In this document: positions 22,864 through 31,070 of the stretch, piece by piece
How the letters are laid out: each line of letters begins with the position of its first letter
Numbering within the stretch: position 1 is the stretch's first letter
NCBI GenBank assembly: GCA_025869435.1
Contig: JAOZVS010000140.1
Coordinates: forward strand, 1-33,231
DNA length: 33,231 bases
Direction of reading: 5' to 3'
From: Zavarzinia sp.
GTDB taxonomy: Bacteria > Pseudomonadota > Alphaproteobacteria > Zavarziniales > Zavarziniaceae
Program-made: the position numbers and the translations under genes
Notes under the pieces: model-generated
The model's input: the letters and a program-made list of their open reading frames with translations, nothing else
Databases searched by the model: none
What the model was told of the DNA's origin: nothing

Positions 22864-25224
22864 TCACTCGGCTGCCTTGCCGAGAGCCTCGCCCTGCAGC
22901 TCGAGCGCGCGTCCCGCCCGGCCATGGTTGCCGCTGACCAGCGATTTCGGCTTGAACAGCAGCACCATGCAGGGAACGAAGATCAGGGCGCCCAGCATGT
23001 TGAAGAACAGCACCACGGCATGAAGAACACCCATCTCGGCCTGGAAGCGCAGGGCCGAGAAGAAGGCCCAGGGCATCACCGGCGCGATCATGGTGATCGC
23101 CGTGATCATCACCGCGTTGCCCGAGGTGGTCAGGGCGTGATGGATGGCGTCCTCATGGCTTTCGCCTTCTGCCAGGGCCTCCCTCACCCGGTGCAGGATG
23201 TAGATGCCGTAGTCCGCGGCGAGGCCGACGCCGAGGGCGGCCAGCGGCAGGGTGTTGATGTTGAGACCGATGCCCATCAGATACATGAAGGTGTCGGTCA
23301 TGAAGGTCGAGGTCAGCAGGGCGAAGATGAGCACGCCCGTAACCCAGAGCGACCGGAAGGCCAGAAAGATGCAGCCGGCGATGAAGATCACGATGGCGAC
23401 GAGAACAGCGTCCTTCGTGTTCGCGATCTCGGTGTTCACCGCTTCGGCGATGCCGACCTGGCCACCGGCGACCAGCAACCGGGCGCCATGAGGCAGTGGC
23501 GGCATGGCGGCGATGAAGTCACGGGCCAGCGCGGTGACCGCCTTGACCGTGGTGCCGGTCTTGTCGTCCAGCGGCACGAGGATATTGCCGATGCGCCAGG
23601 TTTCGTCGGTATAGGCCTTGAAGTCGCCCGGCTCGCCCTTGGACGAGAACAGGTAGACATTGAAGGCCACGGCATCGACATCCCCCGGCACGATCGCGTA
23701 GGACGGGTCGCCTTCATAGAGCACCTGGTTCACGGCCTGGACCATGGGCACCATGCTCTGGGCGTGGCGGGCCTTGGGCTCGTGCTCCCAGATGTAACGG
23801 GAGAGTTCCTCGATCGCCCGATAGGTGGCGGGCTGGATCATGGTCTCGTCCGGGCCCTCGACATAGATCAGCATCGTGTCGGTGCCGACGCCGGCGAAGC
23901 GCTCGTTGATCAGCGCGTTGTCCTGGTTGTAGCGGGCATCCGGCCACAGGATCGGGCTGCCCACGGCATCGCCGATGACGACGAAGCGCGCGCCGAAGAT
24001 GCCGACCGCGAGGCAGGCCACGGTGATGGCGATGACGACGCGCGGATAGCGGTCGAAGCGGGCGACGCGCCAGATGGTCTCGACCCAGGTGGTGCGGGCG
24101 CGGAAGCGCTTCGGCCGAGGCATCAGGCACAGCAGCGAGGCGGTGAAGACCAGCGCCGGGGCGATCGCCAGCAGCCAGGCGCCGCAGATGATGCCGAGCG
24201 CCTGCAGGCTGGGCACGCCGATCATGACGAGGACGAAGAAGCCGCCGGCCGCCGCGACGATCGCGGTCAGGCTGGGCACGAAGACCTGGGCAAGGCCTCC
24301 CACGACCGCGTCGCCCATGGCGACGCCGGGCTGCAGCCGCTCGAACACGCGCGACATGAACTGCACGCAATGCGACAGCACGATGGCGAAGACGAAGACC
24401 GGCAGGATGATCAGCAGCGGATCGAGGTTGTAACCGACCAGCGCCATGGCGCCGGTTCCCCACAGCGTGCCGACACCCGCCGTCAGCATGGGGATGACCA
24501 CGCCCATCCAGGACCGGAAGTAGATGTAGAGGATCAGGCCCGAGAAGATCAGCGAGATGACGACGAGCAGGATGGTGGCGCCCAGGTCGTTGTAAATCGT
24601 GCCGAGCAGGACCGGCCGGCCGACCATGTGCACCTTGATGCCGTTGGCGGCTTCCTTCTGGCCCAGCTCCTCGATGAAGGTGACCAGCGTCGCGTAATCC
24701 GTGTCGTCCTTGAAGTCGGCGATGATCATGCCGGCCTTCTCGTCGTTGGAGACGAGGAGACCGCGATACTGCGCCTTCACCGCCGCCTCGAAGGTCGCCC
24801 ATTCCTCGGGCGCGCGCGGCAGGTCGGGCCAGGCGATCGCGTTGATGTCGATGCGCCCGGCGGAGCCGACGATGGCCTTGGTCTTGCGTAAGGTGAGCGC
24901 CTGCACCAGATGGCGCTCGGCGGAAGGATGGAAGAAGATCTCGTCCGCGACCCGCTTGTAGGCGGACATGAACTTCTCGTTGTAGATCGTGCCCTCGGTG
25001 TTCTCGACCATGATGAGGGTCGTGTTGGCGCCGCCGAACTGCGCCCCGAACTTGGCCATCAGCTCGACGTTCGGGTGATGCACCGGCAGCATCGCTTCCA
25101 GCACCACCTTCAGCGACAGCTGGGTGAACGACATGTAACCAAGAAAGGCCGTCAGGGCGATCATGCAGGTGGCGATAATGGCGGCACGCCGCCGCACCGT
25201 CGCCGCGATCCTGTTCGCGATCAT
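22864..25224 (-). CDS. RND/MMPL-family inner-membrane permease
   Basis: The 786-residue protein has the duplicated RND plan: one N-terminal membrane helix (about 13-32), a periplasmic loop (about 35-210), five or six helices (about 213-368), a second lone helix (about 395-413), a second loop (about 415-600) and a final helix bundle (about 605-765). The second half has GVGLAADYGIYILHRV with the expected proton-relay Asp671. The matching place in the first half has Ser284-His285 (VLSHCVQFM). It is shorter than AcrB-type exporters and fits the MMPL/HpnN-like group, some of which move lipids and sterols. Its ATG overlaps the stop of the YCF48 gene (ATGA), so the two are translated together. The direction of transport is unknown; coupling with DUF1302/DUF1329 suggests uptake. 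Confidence 0.9.
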   Translation of the reverse strand: MIANRIAATVRRRAAIIATCMIALTAFLGYMSFTQLSLKVVLEAMLPVHHPNVELMAKFGAQFGGANTTLIMVENTEGTIYNEKFMSAYKRVADEIFFHPSAERHLVQALTLRKTKAIVGSAGRIDINAIAWPDLPRAPEEWATFEAAVKAQYRGLLVSNDEKAGMIIADFKDDTDYATLVTFIEELGQKEAANGIKVHMVGRPVLLGTIYNDLGATILLVVISLIFSGLILYIYFRSWMGVVIPMLTAGVGTLWGTGAMALVGYNLDPLLIILPVFVFAIVLSHCVQFMSRVFERLQPGVAMGDAVVGGLAQVFVPSLTAIVAAAGGFFVLVMIGVPSLQALGIICGAWLLAIAPALVFTASLLCLMPRPKRFRARTTWVETIWRVARFDRYPRVVIAITVACLAVGIFGARFVVIGDAVGSPILWPDARYNQDNALINERFAGVGTDTMLIYVEGPDETMIQPATYRAIEELSRYIWEHEPKARHAQSMVPMVQAVNQVLYEGDPSYAIVPGDVDAVAFNVYLFSSKGEPGDFKAYTDETWRIGNILVPLDDKTGTTVKAVTALARDFIAAMPPLPHGARLLVAGGQVGIAEAVNTEIANTKDAVLVAIVIFIAGCIFLAFRSLWVTGVLIFALLTSTFMTDTFMYLMGIGLNINTLPLAALGVGLAADYGIYILHRVREALAEGESHEDAIHHALTTSGNAVMITAITMIAPVMPWAFFSALRFQAEMGVLHAVVLFFNMLGALIFVPCMVLLFKPKSLVSGNHGRAGRALELQGEALGKAAE

Positions 25225-26315
25225 TGCGTCACCTCCCGGGTGGCGAGGGAAATGGGGGCCGGCGAGAAGGTCCCGGCGGCATTATCGGCGACGAGGATCA
25301 GCCCGCCTTGTCCGACCGCGATCGCGCGGCCGTCCTCCGCGAGGGCGGCGCCACCGAGCCAGGTGTAGTTGAGCTGGACCTGAGGGGCGATGGCCGCGGC
25401 CTGGAAGCCCGACTTGCCGAGGGTGAGCAGGAGACCGTTGCCGCCGATGAGGGCTTCCCGGCCGGATGCCGAAATGGCGACGCAAAGCATGTGCTGGGTG
25501 GTGCCGGTCGCCTGAGGCTCGACCGTCCAGCGCCCGCTGGCGTCGGCGGCGAGCGCCAGCAGCGTGCCGTTCAGCCCGACGGCATAGCCCCGGTCACCCG
25601 CGATGGCGACATCGAGAAGCGAGGGATGGGCCTGCTCCGTCACGACCTTCCAGACCTGACCGCCGTCCTCGGTGGCCGCGACCACGCCGAATTCGCCCAC
25701 GGCCACGGCCCGCTTCTCGTCGATGGCGGCGATGCCGCTGAGCCGGGGCTTGTCGCGACCGGCGTAATCCGAAATCTCGCTCCGCAGCCAGCTCTTGCCG
25801 CCATCCCTCGTCATGAGGATGGCGCCCTCGTGGCCGACGGCCCAGCCGGTGCTTTCGCTGGCGAAGTCCACGGCGCGCAGATAAAGGCCCGATTCTTCAT
25901 GAATGGCGCGCCAGTCGCGACCCTGGAGATTACTCTCGAGGATGCGGCCGCGATGGCTGACGGCGACGAAGCCGGCGCCCGGCCGCCGCACGACACGGCG
26001 CAGGAGGTCGTCGCTGCCGCTCGACACCGAAAGCCATTTCGACGGATCCCCATCGGCGACGGCAACCGCGCCATGGTATCCGGTCGCGACGGCGACGCCG
26101 CCGTCGACCGCGATGCCGAACAGCGCATCGGGATAGAGACGAAGACCGGATTCCGCCGCCTTCGCCTTGCCGGTCAGGGCCACCGCGACCGCGGCGCCGA
26201 GCCCGAGGGCCAGGACTTGCCGGCGCGAGGCGCCTTCGGCCGGGCGACTGCCCGCCGTTCGTGTCGCATCAGTCAGACGGTGCTGGACCGTCTCCCATTT
26301 CGAGAACGCTCTCAC
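25221..26315 (-). CDS. Tat-exported YCF48/BNR-type beta-propeller protein
   Basis: The 364-residue protein has a twin-arginine signal: SRRQVLALGLG at residues 30-40, a hydrophobic stretch AAVAVALTG and probable cleavage after AKA near residue 53. The mature part has propeller repeats with Asp-box/YCF48 features, such as STGWAVGHEGAILMTRDGGKSW, KRAVAVGEFGVVAATEDGGQVW and DRGYAVGLNGTLLALAAD. Related YCF48-like proteins often act as assembly or scaffold factors. The GTG start at 26315 has GGGAGG nine bases before it; translation from there includes an unusually long 30-residue n-region ahead of the RR. It is the first gene of the envelope operon, just downstream of a sigma-54 promoter. Confidence 0.85.
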   Translation of the reverse strand: MRAFSKWETVQHRLTDATRTAGSRPAEGASRRQVLALGLGAAVAVALTGKAKAAESGLRLYPDALFGIAVDGGVAVATGYHGAVAVADGDPSKWLSVSSGSDDLLRRVVRRPGAGFVAVSHRGRILESNLQGRDWRAIHEESGLYLRAVDFASESTGWAVGHEGAILMTRDGGKSWLRSEISDYAGRDKPRLSGIAAIDEKRAVAVGEFGVVAATEDGGQVWKVVTEQAHPSLLDVAIAGDRGYAVGLNGTLLALAADASGRWTVEPQATGTTQHMLCVAISASGREALIGGNGLLLTLGKSGFQAAAIAPQVQLNYTWLGGAALAEDGRAIAVGQGGLILVADNAAGTFSPAPISLATREVTQ

Positions 26316-26368
26316 TGCGTTGTTCCTCCCGTGGATCGCGGTTCTTGCCCGCGTTTGCCTCCCCTTCC

Positions 26369-26385
26369 TGCAAGATCGTTGCCAA
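26369..26385 (-). promoter_or_regulatory. Sigma-54 promoter of the YCF48-RND envelope operon
   Basis: The minus strand reads TTGGCAACGATCTTGCA. GG (26383-26382) and GC (26371-26370) are ten bases apart. Predicted start near 26358, about 43 bases before the GTG. It is the weakest consensus match of the four (AA rather than AC after TGGC), but the spacing and place are right. In 26316-26628, the only other signals I see are the IHF site, a small palindrome CACGA-ACA-TCGTG near 26439-26451 and the hairpin at 26576-26610. Confidence 0.7.
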
Positions 26386-26423
26386 CCGCGCCATTGCGGC
26401 AGCGCGAAAATCGCAAACCATTG

Positions 26424-26436
26424 TAATTATTTGATT
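26424..26436. promoter_or_regulatory. IHF-binding site upstream of the envelope-operon promoter
   Basis: TAATTATTTGATT fits the reverse IHF consensus YAA-N4-TTGATW at every fixed position and lies in a short AT-rich tract. It is 66-78 bases upstream of the predicted transcription start, where IHF bends DNA in many sigma-54 promoters. Confidence 0.55.
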
Positions 26437-26575
26437 TTCACGAACATCGTGACGCTGTGCGATACGTCTTTCCGCGCGAATGACGCAATGCACATTTCTG
26501 ATTTGAGACAGCGCCGGAGAGGAGTGGCGAATTTGAATAATCCGATGGCGCGCAGGCGCGACCCTCACCGCGAAA

Positions 26576-26610
26576 CCGGGCGATGTATCCTGATCGGATA
26601 CACGGCCCGG
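26576..26610 (-). terminator. Hairpin after the second DUF1302 gene
   Basis: CCGGGC (26576-26581) with GCCCGG (26605-26610), and TGTATCC (26584-26590) with GGATACA (26596-26602), form one long stem with a two-base internal mismatch and a five-base loop. It begins 18 bases after the stop codon. No T-run follows on the minus strand, so it may need Rho or act mainly as a 3' stabiliser. Confidence 0.6.
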
Positions 26611-26628
26611 CCGCGAAGCCCGTCCGGA

Positions 26629-28515
26629 TCAGAACTGCAGGGTCAGCGAGAATTCGACATTGTCGGCCTGCTGCGCGATGCCGAGCACGCCCTGCTCGGG
26701 GTCCGCTTCGAAATGCGTGATCTCGACGCGGGGACGCACATTGTCGCCGAAGTAGTTGAAGTCGAAGCGCTGCCGCAGGGCGAAGGCGTTGTTCTGCACG
26801 TCATAGACGGCGAGCAATTCGGTGCCGAGCTTGCCATCATCGAAATTATGGCTGGCCAGCAGCGTGGCGTAGTTCTGCACCATGTGCAGCTTGGCGCCAT
26901 AGGCGGCATAGGGCGCCTGGAACAGCAGGTCCTCGCCATTGGGCGTGACGATGGTGAAGAACTGCACGCTGGTGAAGACGCTGGTGTCCTGCGTGGTCCA
27001 GAACGGCAGCCACAGGAAATAGTCCGCCCCGATCATGAAGGAATACTGGTCCCGCTCCGCCACCCCGCGCGAGGGATCGACGATCAGCGCCGCCGTGCCC
27101 TCTTCCTTGTTGCCGAACATCGTGGTGGCGACCGCCCGGTTGAACGGCTTGTCGAATTCATAGGAAAACTCGGTCCGCAGCACGGGGGAGACTTCCTTCG
27201 GCCCCAGCGCCAGCTCGACCATGTCGCGGGTGAAACTGCCGCCGATCAGTTTGCGCCTGTAGTTATAGTCGAGATCGAACTGGACATTGACCGAGCAGAA
27301 GGAACCGCCGGGATAGGGGCAACCCAGCACCCCGGTCTGGATATCTTCCGCGCTGCCGCCACCGCGCAGCATCGGGACATAAAGTCCCTGCACCACGGCT
27401 TCGGTGGTCGCGGCGTCGAGCGGGACGACGGTAATGGCGTTGCTGCCGTCGTGAAGCGCGTTGCCGATCACCGCCTGCGCCCCCCGCAGTTTCAGGATCG
27501 GCATGTCCTGATAGCCATAGAGCGCGTTCAGCGTCGCCTCGCCCCCGGCAATGTCGAATTTCAGACGACCGCCCAGGGTCGGCTCGTCCATCATGAGGCG
27601 GTCGGGTTCATTGTCGGTCAGGTTGGCGCCGAAGAAAGGGATGCCCCGGTCGCTGACCTTGTCGGCCAGCAACGGAAAGGGCAGGCCATAGAGCCCGCCC
27701 GAGGTGGCGTCGCCCGGCGTCGGATTGTTGATGACGAAACGGCTGTGGTGATACTCCGGCATATAGATGAGTTCGAGCCGGGATTTCTCGAAGCCGATGG
27801 CCTCGAAGGCGTCGCCGAGGCCGAGGCGGCCAAGATCGAGATCGATCGCCGTCATCCAGCTGGGAATGCGCATCTCGTCCGCGTCGCCAAGGATGAATTT
27901 CTGCCGATAGTCCTGCGCCTGCAGGACATCGAGCAGACGGATACCGTCGGACTGGCCCCAGGCGCGCACGAACTTGCCGATCTTCAAGGCGTAGCGATTT
28001 TCCGGATCGGTCACCTTCAGGGCGAATTCTCGGATCATCTCGTCGTTGAAATCGGACAGGAAGACATTCTGTTCATCTTCGCTGCCATAGGGATCACGCG
28101 GCGGATTGGCCAGCGGCCCCCCCGCCGTGCCGGCGCCCCGACGATTCAGGTGATAGCGGAACTGGTCGCGGAAGTCGGCCGAGCCGTAATCCTGAATGCC
28201 GCGACCGACCAGATCGCCACCCACATCATTATAGAGGTCACCACGCAGCCAGAAATCGGCGGTGACGGTGACATTGCTGGCCGGGCGCCAGGCCGAGGTC
28301 AATTCGAGCAGATAGGCCGCCTGGCCGATCTCGACGCCGCCGCCCGTGATCCCCTTGTCGTAAGCGATGGCGATCCCCTGCTTCAGCCGGCCTCCGATCG
28401 TGAAGCCATCGGCGATTTCGGTTTCAGCCTGCGCCGCCCCCGCCCATGCCGACAGCACGAGCGTGGAGAGCATCGCGCCCGTCCTGAAACCACCCTTGCA
28501 CCTTGAACTTGTCAT
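26629..28515 (-). CDS. DUF1302 outer-membrane beta-barrel protein, paralogue 2
   Basis: The 628-residue protein has a signal peptide (hydrophobic core AMLSTLVLSAWAG, cleavage after AQA near residue 30) and ends in EFSLTLQF, again with a C-terminal Phe. It shares GGRLKQGIAIAYD, KIGKFVRAWGQSDGIRLLDV, ELIYMPEYHHSRFVINNPTPGDATSG and DYFLWLPFWTTQDTSVFTS with paralogue 1. It stands alone between its own sigma-54 promoter (28616-28632) and a hairpin (26576-26610). GGGGAGG precedes the ATG. Two barrels under separate sigma-54 promoters suggest different substrates or a duplicated dose, with the DUF1329 at the end of the phenol operon as a possible partner. That pairing is inference. Confidence 0.88.
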   Translation of the reverse strand: MTSSRCKGGFRTGAMLSTLVLSAWAGAAQAETEIADGFTIGGRLKQGIAIAYDKGITGGGVEIGQAAYLLELTSAWRPASNVTVTADFWLRGDLYNDVGGDLVGRGIQDYGSADFRDQFRYHLNRRGAGTAGGPLANPPRDPYGSEDEQNVFLSDFNDEMIREFALKVTDPENRYALKIGKFVRAWGQSDGIRLLDVLQAQDYRQKFILGDADEMRIPSWMTAIDLDLGRLGLGDAFEAIGFEKSRLELIYMPEYHHSRFVINNPTPGDATSGGLYGLPFPLLADKVSDRGIPFFGANLTDNEPDRLMMDEPTLGGRLKFDIAGGEATLNALYGYQDMPILKLRGAQAVIGNALHDGSNAITVVPLDAATTEAVVQGLYVPMLRGGGSAEDIQTGVLGCPYPGGSFCSVNVQFDLDYNYRRKLIGGSFTRDMVELALGPKEVSPVLRTEFSYEFDKPFNRAVATTMFGNKEEGTAALIVDPSRGVAERDQYSFMIGADYFLWLPFWTTQDTSVFTSVQFFTIVTPNGEDLLFQAPYAAYGAKLHMVQNYATLLASHNFDDGKLGTELLAVYDVQNNAFALRQRFDFNYFGDNVRPRVEITHFEADPEQGVLGIAQQADNVEFSLTLQF

Positions 28516-28615
28516 GCCTTATTCCTCCCCGGCATTCGATCTGTTTTCGCCTTCGGCAAATCGGCGACATGTCTTCTCGAATTCGATCGACTTCGCACCG
28601 ATTTGGAGAATTAAA

Positions 28616-28632
28616 AGCAAGCGACATGCCAG
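28616..28632 (-). promoter_or_regulatory. Sigma-54 promoter of the second DUF1302 gene
   Basis: The minus strand reads CTGGCATGTCGCTTGCT, with GG (28630-28629) and GC (28618-28617) ten bases apart. The start would be near 28605, 90 bases before the ATG. It is a very good consensus match. Confidence 0.82.
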
Positions 28633-28716
28633 CTGGCGCGCTGCGGCGCAACGTGGCGAGGACCGCGCTACACGGCGGATTACAAGCCGGCGTCGCTGCG
28701 ATGCGGCAGAAGCGGC

Positions 28717-28757
28717 AGGCTCAATTGATCAACAGGGCGCGGGAGGGTTTGATCAAA
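28717..28757. promoter_or_regulatory. XylR/DmpR-like activator sites before the second DUF1302 gene
   Basis: AGGCTCAATTGATCAA (28717-28732) matches 13 of 16 positions of the XylR-type site TTGATCAATTGATCAA, including the last 12 without mismatch. A perfect ten-base palindrome TTTGATCAAA follows at 28748-28757, about 28 bases centre to centre. They lie 110-152 bases upstream of the predicted start, the usual place for enhancer sites. A further small repeat TAATC/GATTA lies at 28805-28819. Confidence 0.65.
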
Positions 28758-29145
28758 TCCGCCACCGGGGACCGCGCCGCCGCCCCGCCAATCCGGGCGC
28801 ATCATAATCTCATTGATTACGTGCCCGCGGCCGCTGCCCGCACCCCGTGTGCCCAGGCCCGCGACCGGCGGCGAATAAGGCGTCCAAGGCGTTTCCATCG
28901 CCATTTTGCCCCAGATCCCGCATGACAGGGTGAAACCGCCGGACTAGGCTCCAAGCCGAAAACACCGGGGCATCATGTATGGGCGTCGCCTCGGCCATAA
29001 CGATAATCAAGAAGTGAGGACCCCATGCAGCCGTCCCGCGCCCTCGCCGCGTCTGCCCCGATAGAAAGACATCGCCTGGCGAGCGATCGCCGGTCCACGG
29101 CGCGCCGTCATCGCTGACGGCGACCCCACGGGCGATATGCCGCAG

Positions 29146-29222
29146 GCGATCAATGCATGAAATCAACAAGTCGTGTCCCGACCGCCTTCGGACCGCGCCC
29201 GACAATTTCATGAATCGATCAA
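29146..29222. promoter_or_regulatory. Candidate activator-site pair upstream of tmoA
   Basis: TTCATGAATCGATCAA (29207-29222) matches 13 of 16 positions of the XylR-type site by eye. GCGATCAATGCATGAA (29146-29161), read on the other strand, matches the first in 12 of 16. The two are 61 bases apart, close to six helical turns. They lie about 265-340 bases upstream of the predicted tmoA start, rather far for an enhancer but workable with DNA looping. The remaining DNA of 28516-29566 shows no gene that I believe. Confidence 0.5.
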
Positions 29223-29458
29223 CCGGCACGCCGCGTCGCCCGGCCCGATGACCGGCAGCGGCAAAAGCAGCCACCCCCCCCGGAAACCGCGATGCGCCGC
29301 AGCAATCGGAGCACCCCGGGATGGCGAGGAAAGCGTGAAAGGCGCGCGGCGATAAGCACAGGGCCAAAGATGCAGTGCAGCAACGACTGTATCCGCTGCG
29401 GTGCCACGGATCACCCGGCGCCTTCGCGCGGATGACACTGGGCAGATCACCGGGGGGA

Positions 29459-29475
29459 TTGGCACGATCATTGCT
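29459..29475 (+). promoter_or_regulatory. Sigma-54 promoter of tmoABCDE
   Basis: TTGGCACGATCATTGCT agrees with the sigma-54 consensus YTGGCACGNNNNTTGCW at every fixed position. GG (29461-29462) and GC (29473-29474) are ten bases apart. Start expected near 29486, giving an 81-base leader before tmoA. Confidence 0.9.
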
Positions 29476-29566
29476 GAGAACAGGGGTAGCGGCGGCGAGT
29501 TATCGATCACCGCCACGCCGAAGACGGTATCTGGCCGGAACACAATGGCCAAAGGGAGGGACAGCA

Positions 29567-31063
29567 ATGTCGAAGCTGGCTTCAAGCGAATATTATGACC
29601 TCGTCAGGACGACGAACTGGACCCCGAGCTACGTGCCCGAGTCCGAGCTGTTTCCCGAGGCGATGTCGGGCGCCCGCGGCATTCCCGCCGAGGCCTGGGA
29701 AACCTTTGACGAACCCTATAAGGTTACCTACAGCGATTATGTCGCCACCCAGCGCGAAAAGGACGCCGGCGCCTATTCGGTGAAGGCCGCCCTCGAGCGC
29801 GCCAATTATATCGACAGCGCCGATCCGGGCTGGATCTCGACCCTCCAGGCCCATTATGGCGCCCTCGCCGTCGCCGAATATGCCGCCGCCACGGCGGAAG
29901 CCCGCATGGCCCGCTTCTCGCGCGCGCCGGGCAACCGCAACATGGCGACCTTCGGCATGCTGGATGAAATGCGCCACGGCCAGATCCAGCTGTTCTTCCC
30001 GCATGAGCACACCAAGCGCAGCCGCCAGTGGGACTGGGCGCACAAGGCCATGCACACGAACGAATGGGCCGCCCTCGCCGCGCGTCACATGTTCGACGAC
30101 ATGATGTTCACCCGCGATGCCGTCAGCGTCGCCATCATGCTGACCTTCGCCTTCGAGACCGGCTTCACCAACATGCAGTTCCTCGGCCTGGCCGCGGATG
30201 CGGCCGAAGCCGGCGACCATACGTTCGCCAGCCTGATCTCCTCGATCCAGACCGACGAATCCCGCCACGCCCAGCAGGGCGGCCCGGTTCTGAAGATCCT
30301 GATCGCGAACGGCAAGAAGGACGAAGCGCAGAAGATGATCGACATCATCTTCTGGCGGGCCTGGAAACTGTTCTCGGTCCTCACCGGCCCGATCCTCGAC
30401 TACTACACCCCGCTCGAGCACCGGAAGCAGTCCTTCAAGGAATTCATGGAGGAATGGATCATCGGTCAGTTCGAGCGCCAGCTGAACGATCTCGGCCTCG
30501 ACCTGCCCTGGTACTGGGACGAGTTCGTCCGCTCGCTCGACGAGACCCACCATGGCATGCACATGGGTGTCTGGTTCTGGCGCCCGACCGTGTGGTGGAA
30601 CCCGGCCGCCGGCGTGTCGCCCGAGGAGCGCGACTGGCTGGAAGAGAAGTATCCGGGCTGGAACTCCACCTTCGGCCGCTGCTGGGATGTGGTCACGGAA
30701 AACCTGCAGAAGGGCCGCGAGGACCTGACCCTGCCGGAAACCCTGCCCACCATCTGCAACATGTGCAACCTGCCGGTGGTCGGCACCGCGGGCGACGGCT
30801 GGAATGTCAAGGATTACCAGCTGGTCCACAACGGCCGGCTCTATCACTTCGGCTCGGAAGTCGACCGCTGGTGCTTCCAGCAGGATCCGGAGCGTTACCA
30901 GGGCCACATGAACGTGGTCGACCGCTTCCTGTCCGGCGAAATCCAGCCGCAGAACCTCGCGGGCGCGCTGCTCTACATGAGCCTCAATCCGGGCGAAATC
31001 GGCGTCGACGCGCATGACTACGCCTGGGCCGGCATCGGCAAGAAGAACCAGGCCGCCGAGTAA
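29567..31063 (+). CDS. tmoA: Toluene 4-monooxygenase-type hydroxylase alpha subunit
   Basis: The 498-residue catalytic subunit has all diiron ligands at T4MO numbering: Glu104, Glu134 and His137 (DEMRH), Glu197 (AFETGFTN), Glu231 and His234 (DESRH). Gating Thr201 and Gln228 are also present. The C-terminal region has the cysteine pair CNMC. It would hydroxylate a benzene ring to a phenol in the cytoplasm, with TmoB, E, C, D and a TmoF reductase. From memory, T4MO has Ile100 and Gly103 lining the pocket; here Leu100 and Ala103 are seen, so position or range of attack may differ. The ATG at 29567 is preceded by GGGAGGG. Confidence 0.95.
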   Translation: MSKLASSEYYDLVRTTNWTPSYVPESELFPEAMSGARGIPAEAWETFDEPYKVTYSDYVATQREKDAGAYSVKAALERANYIDSADPGWISTLQAHYGALAVAEYAAATAEARMARFSRAPGNRNMATFGMLDEMRHGQIQLFFPHEHTKRSRQWDWAHKAMHTNEWAALAARHMFDDMMFTRDAVSVAIMLTFAFETGFTNMQFLGLAADAAEAGDHTFASLISSIQTDESRHAQQGGPVLKILIANGKKDEAQKMIDIIFWRAWKLFSVLTGPILDYYTPLEHRKQSFKEFMEEWIIGQFERQLNDLGLDLPWYWDEFVRSLDETHHGMHMGVWFWRPTVWWNPAAGVSPEERDWLEEKYPGWNSTFGRCWDVVTENLQKGREDLTLPETLPTICNMCNLPVVGTAGDGWNVKDYQLVHNGRLYHFGSEVDRWCFQQDPERYQGHMNVVDRFLSGEIQPQNLAGALLYMSLNPGEIGVDAHDYAWAGIGKKNQAAE

Positions 31064-31070
31064 GGCGGGC

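Noticed and set aside
28810-29367. A 185-codon frame in the long gap before tmoA
   Set aside because: No motif, no ribosome site, odd composition, and it covers the candidate activator sites.
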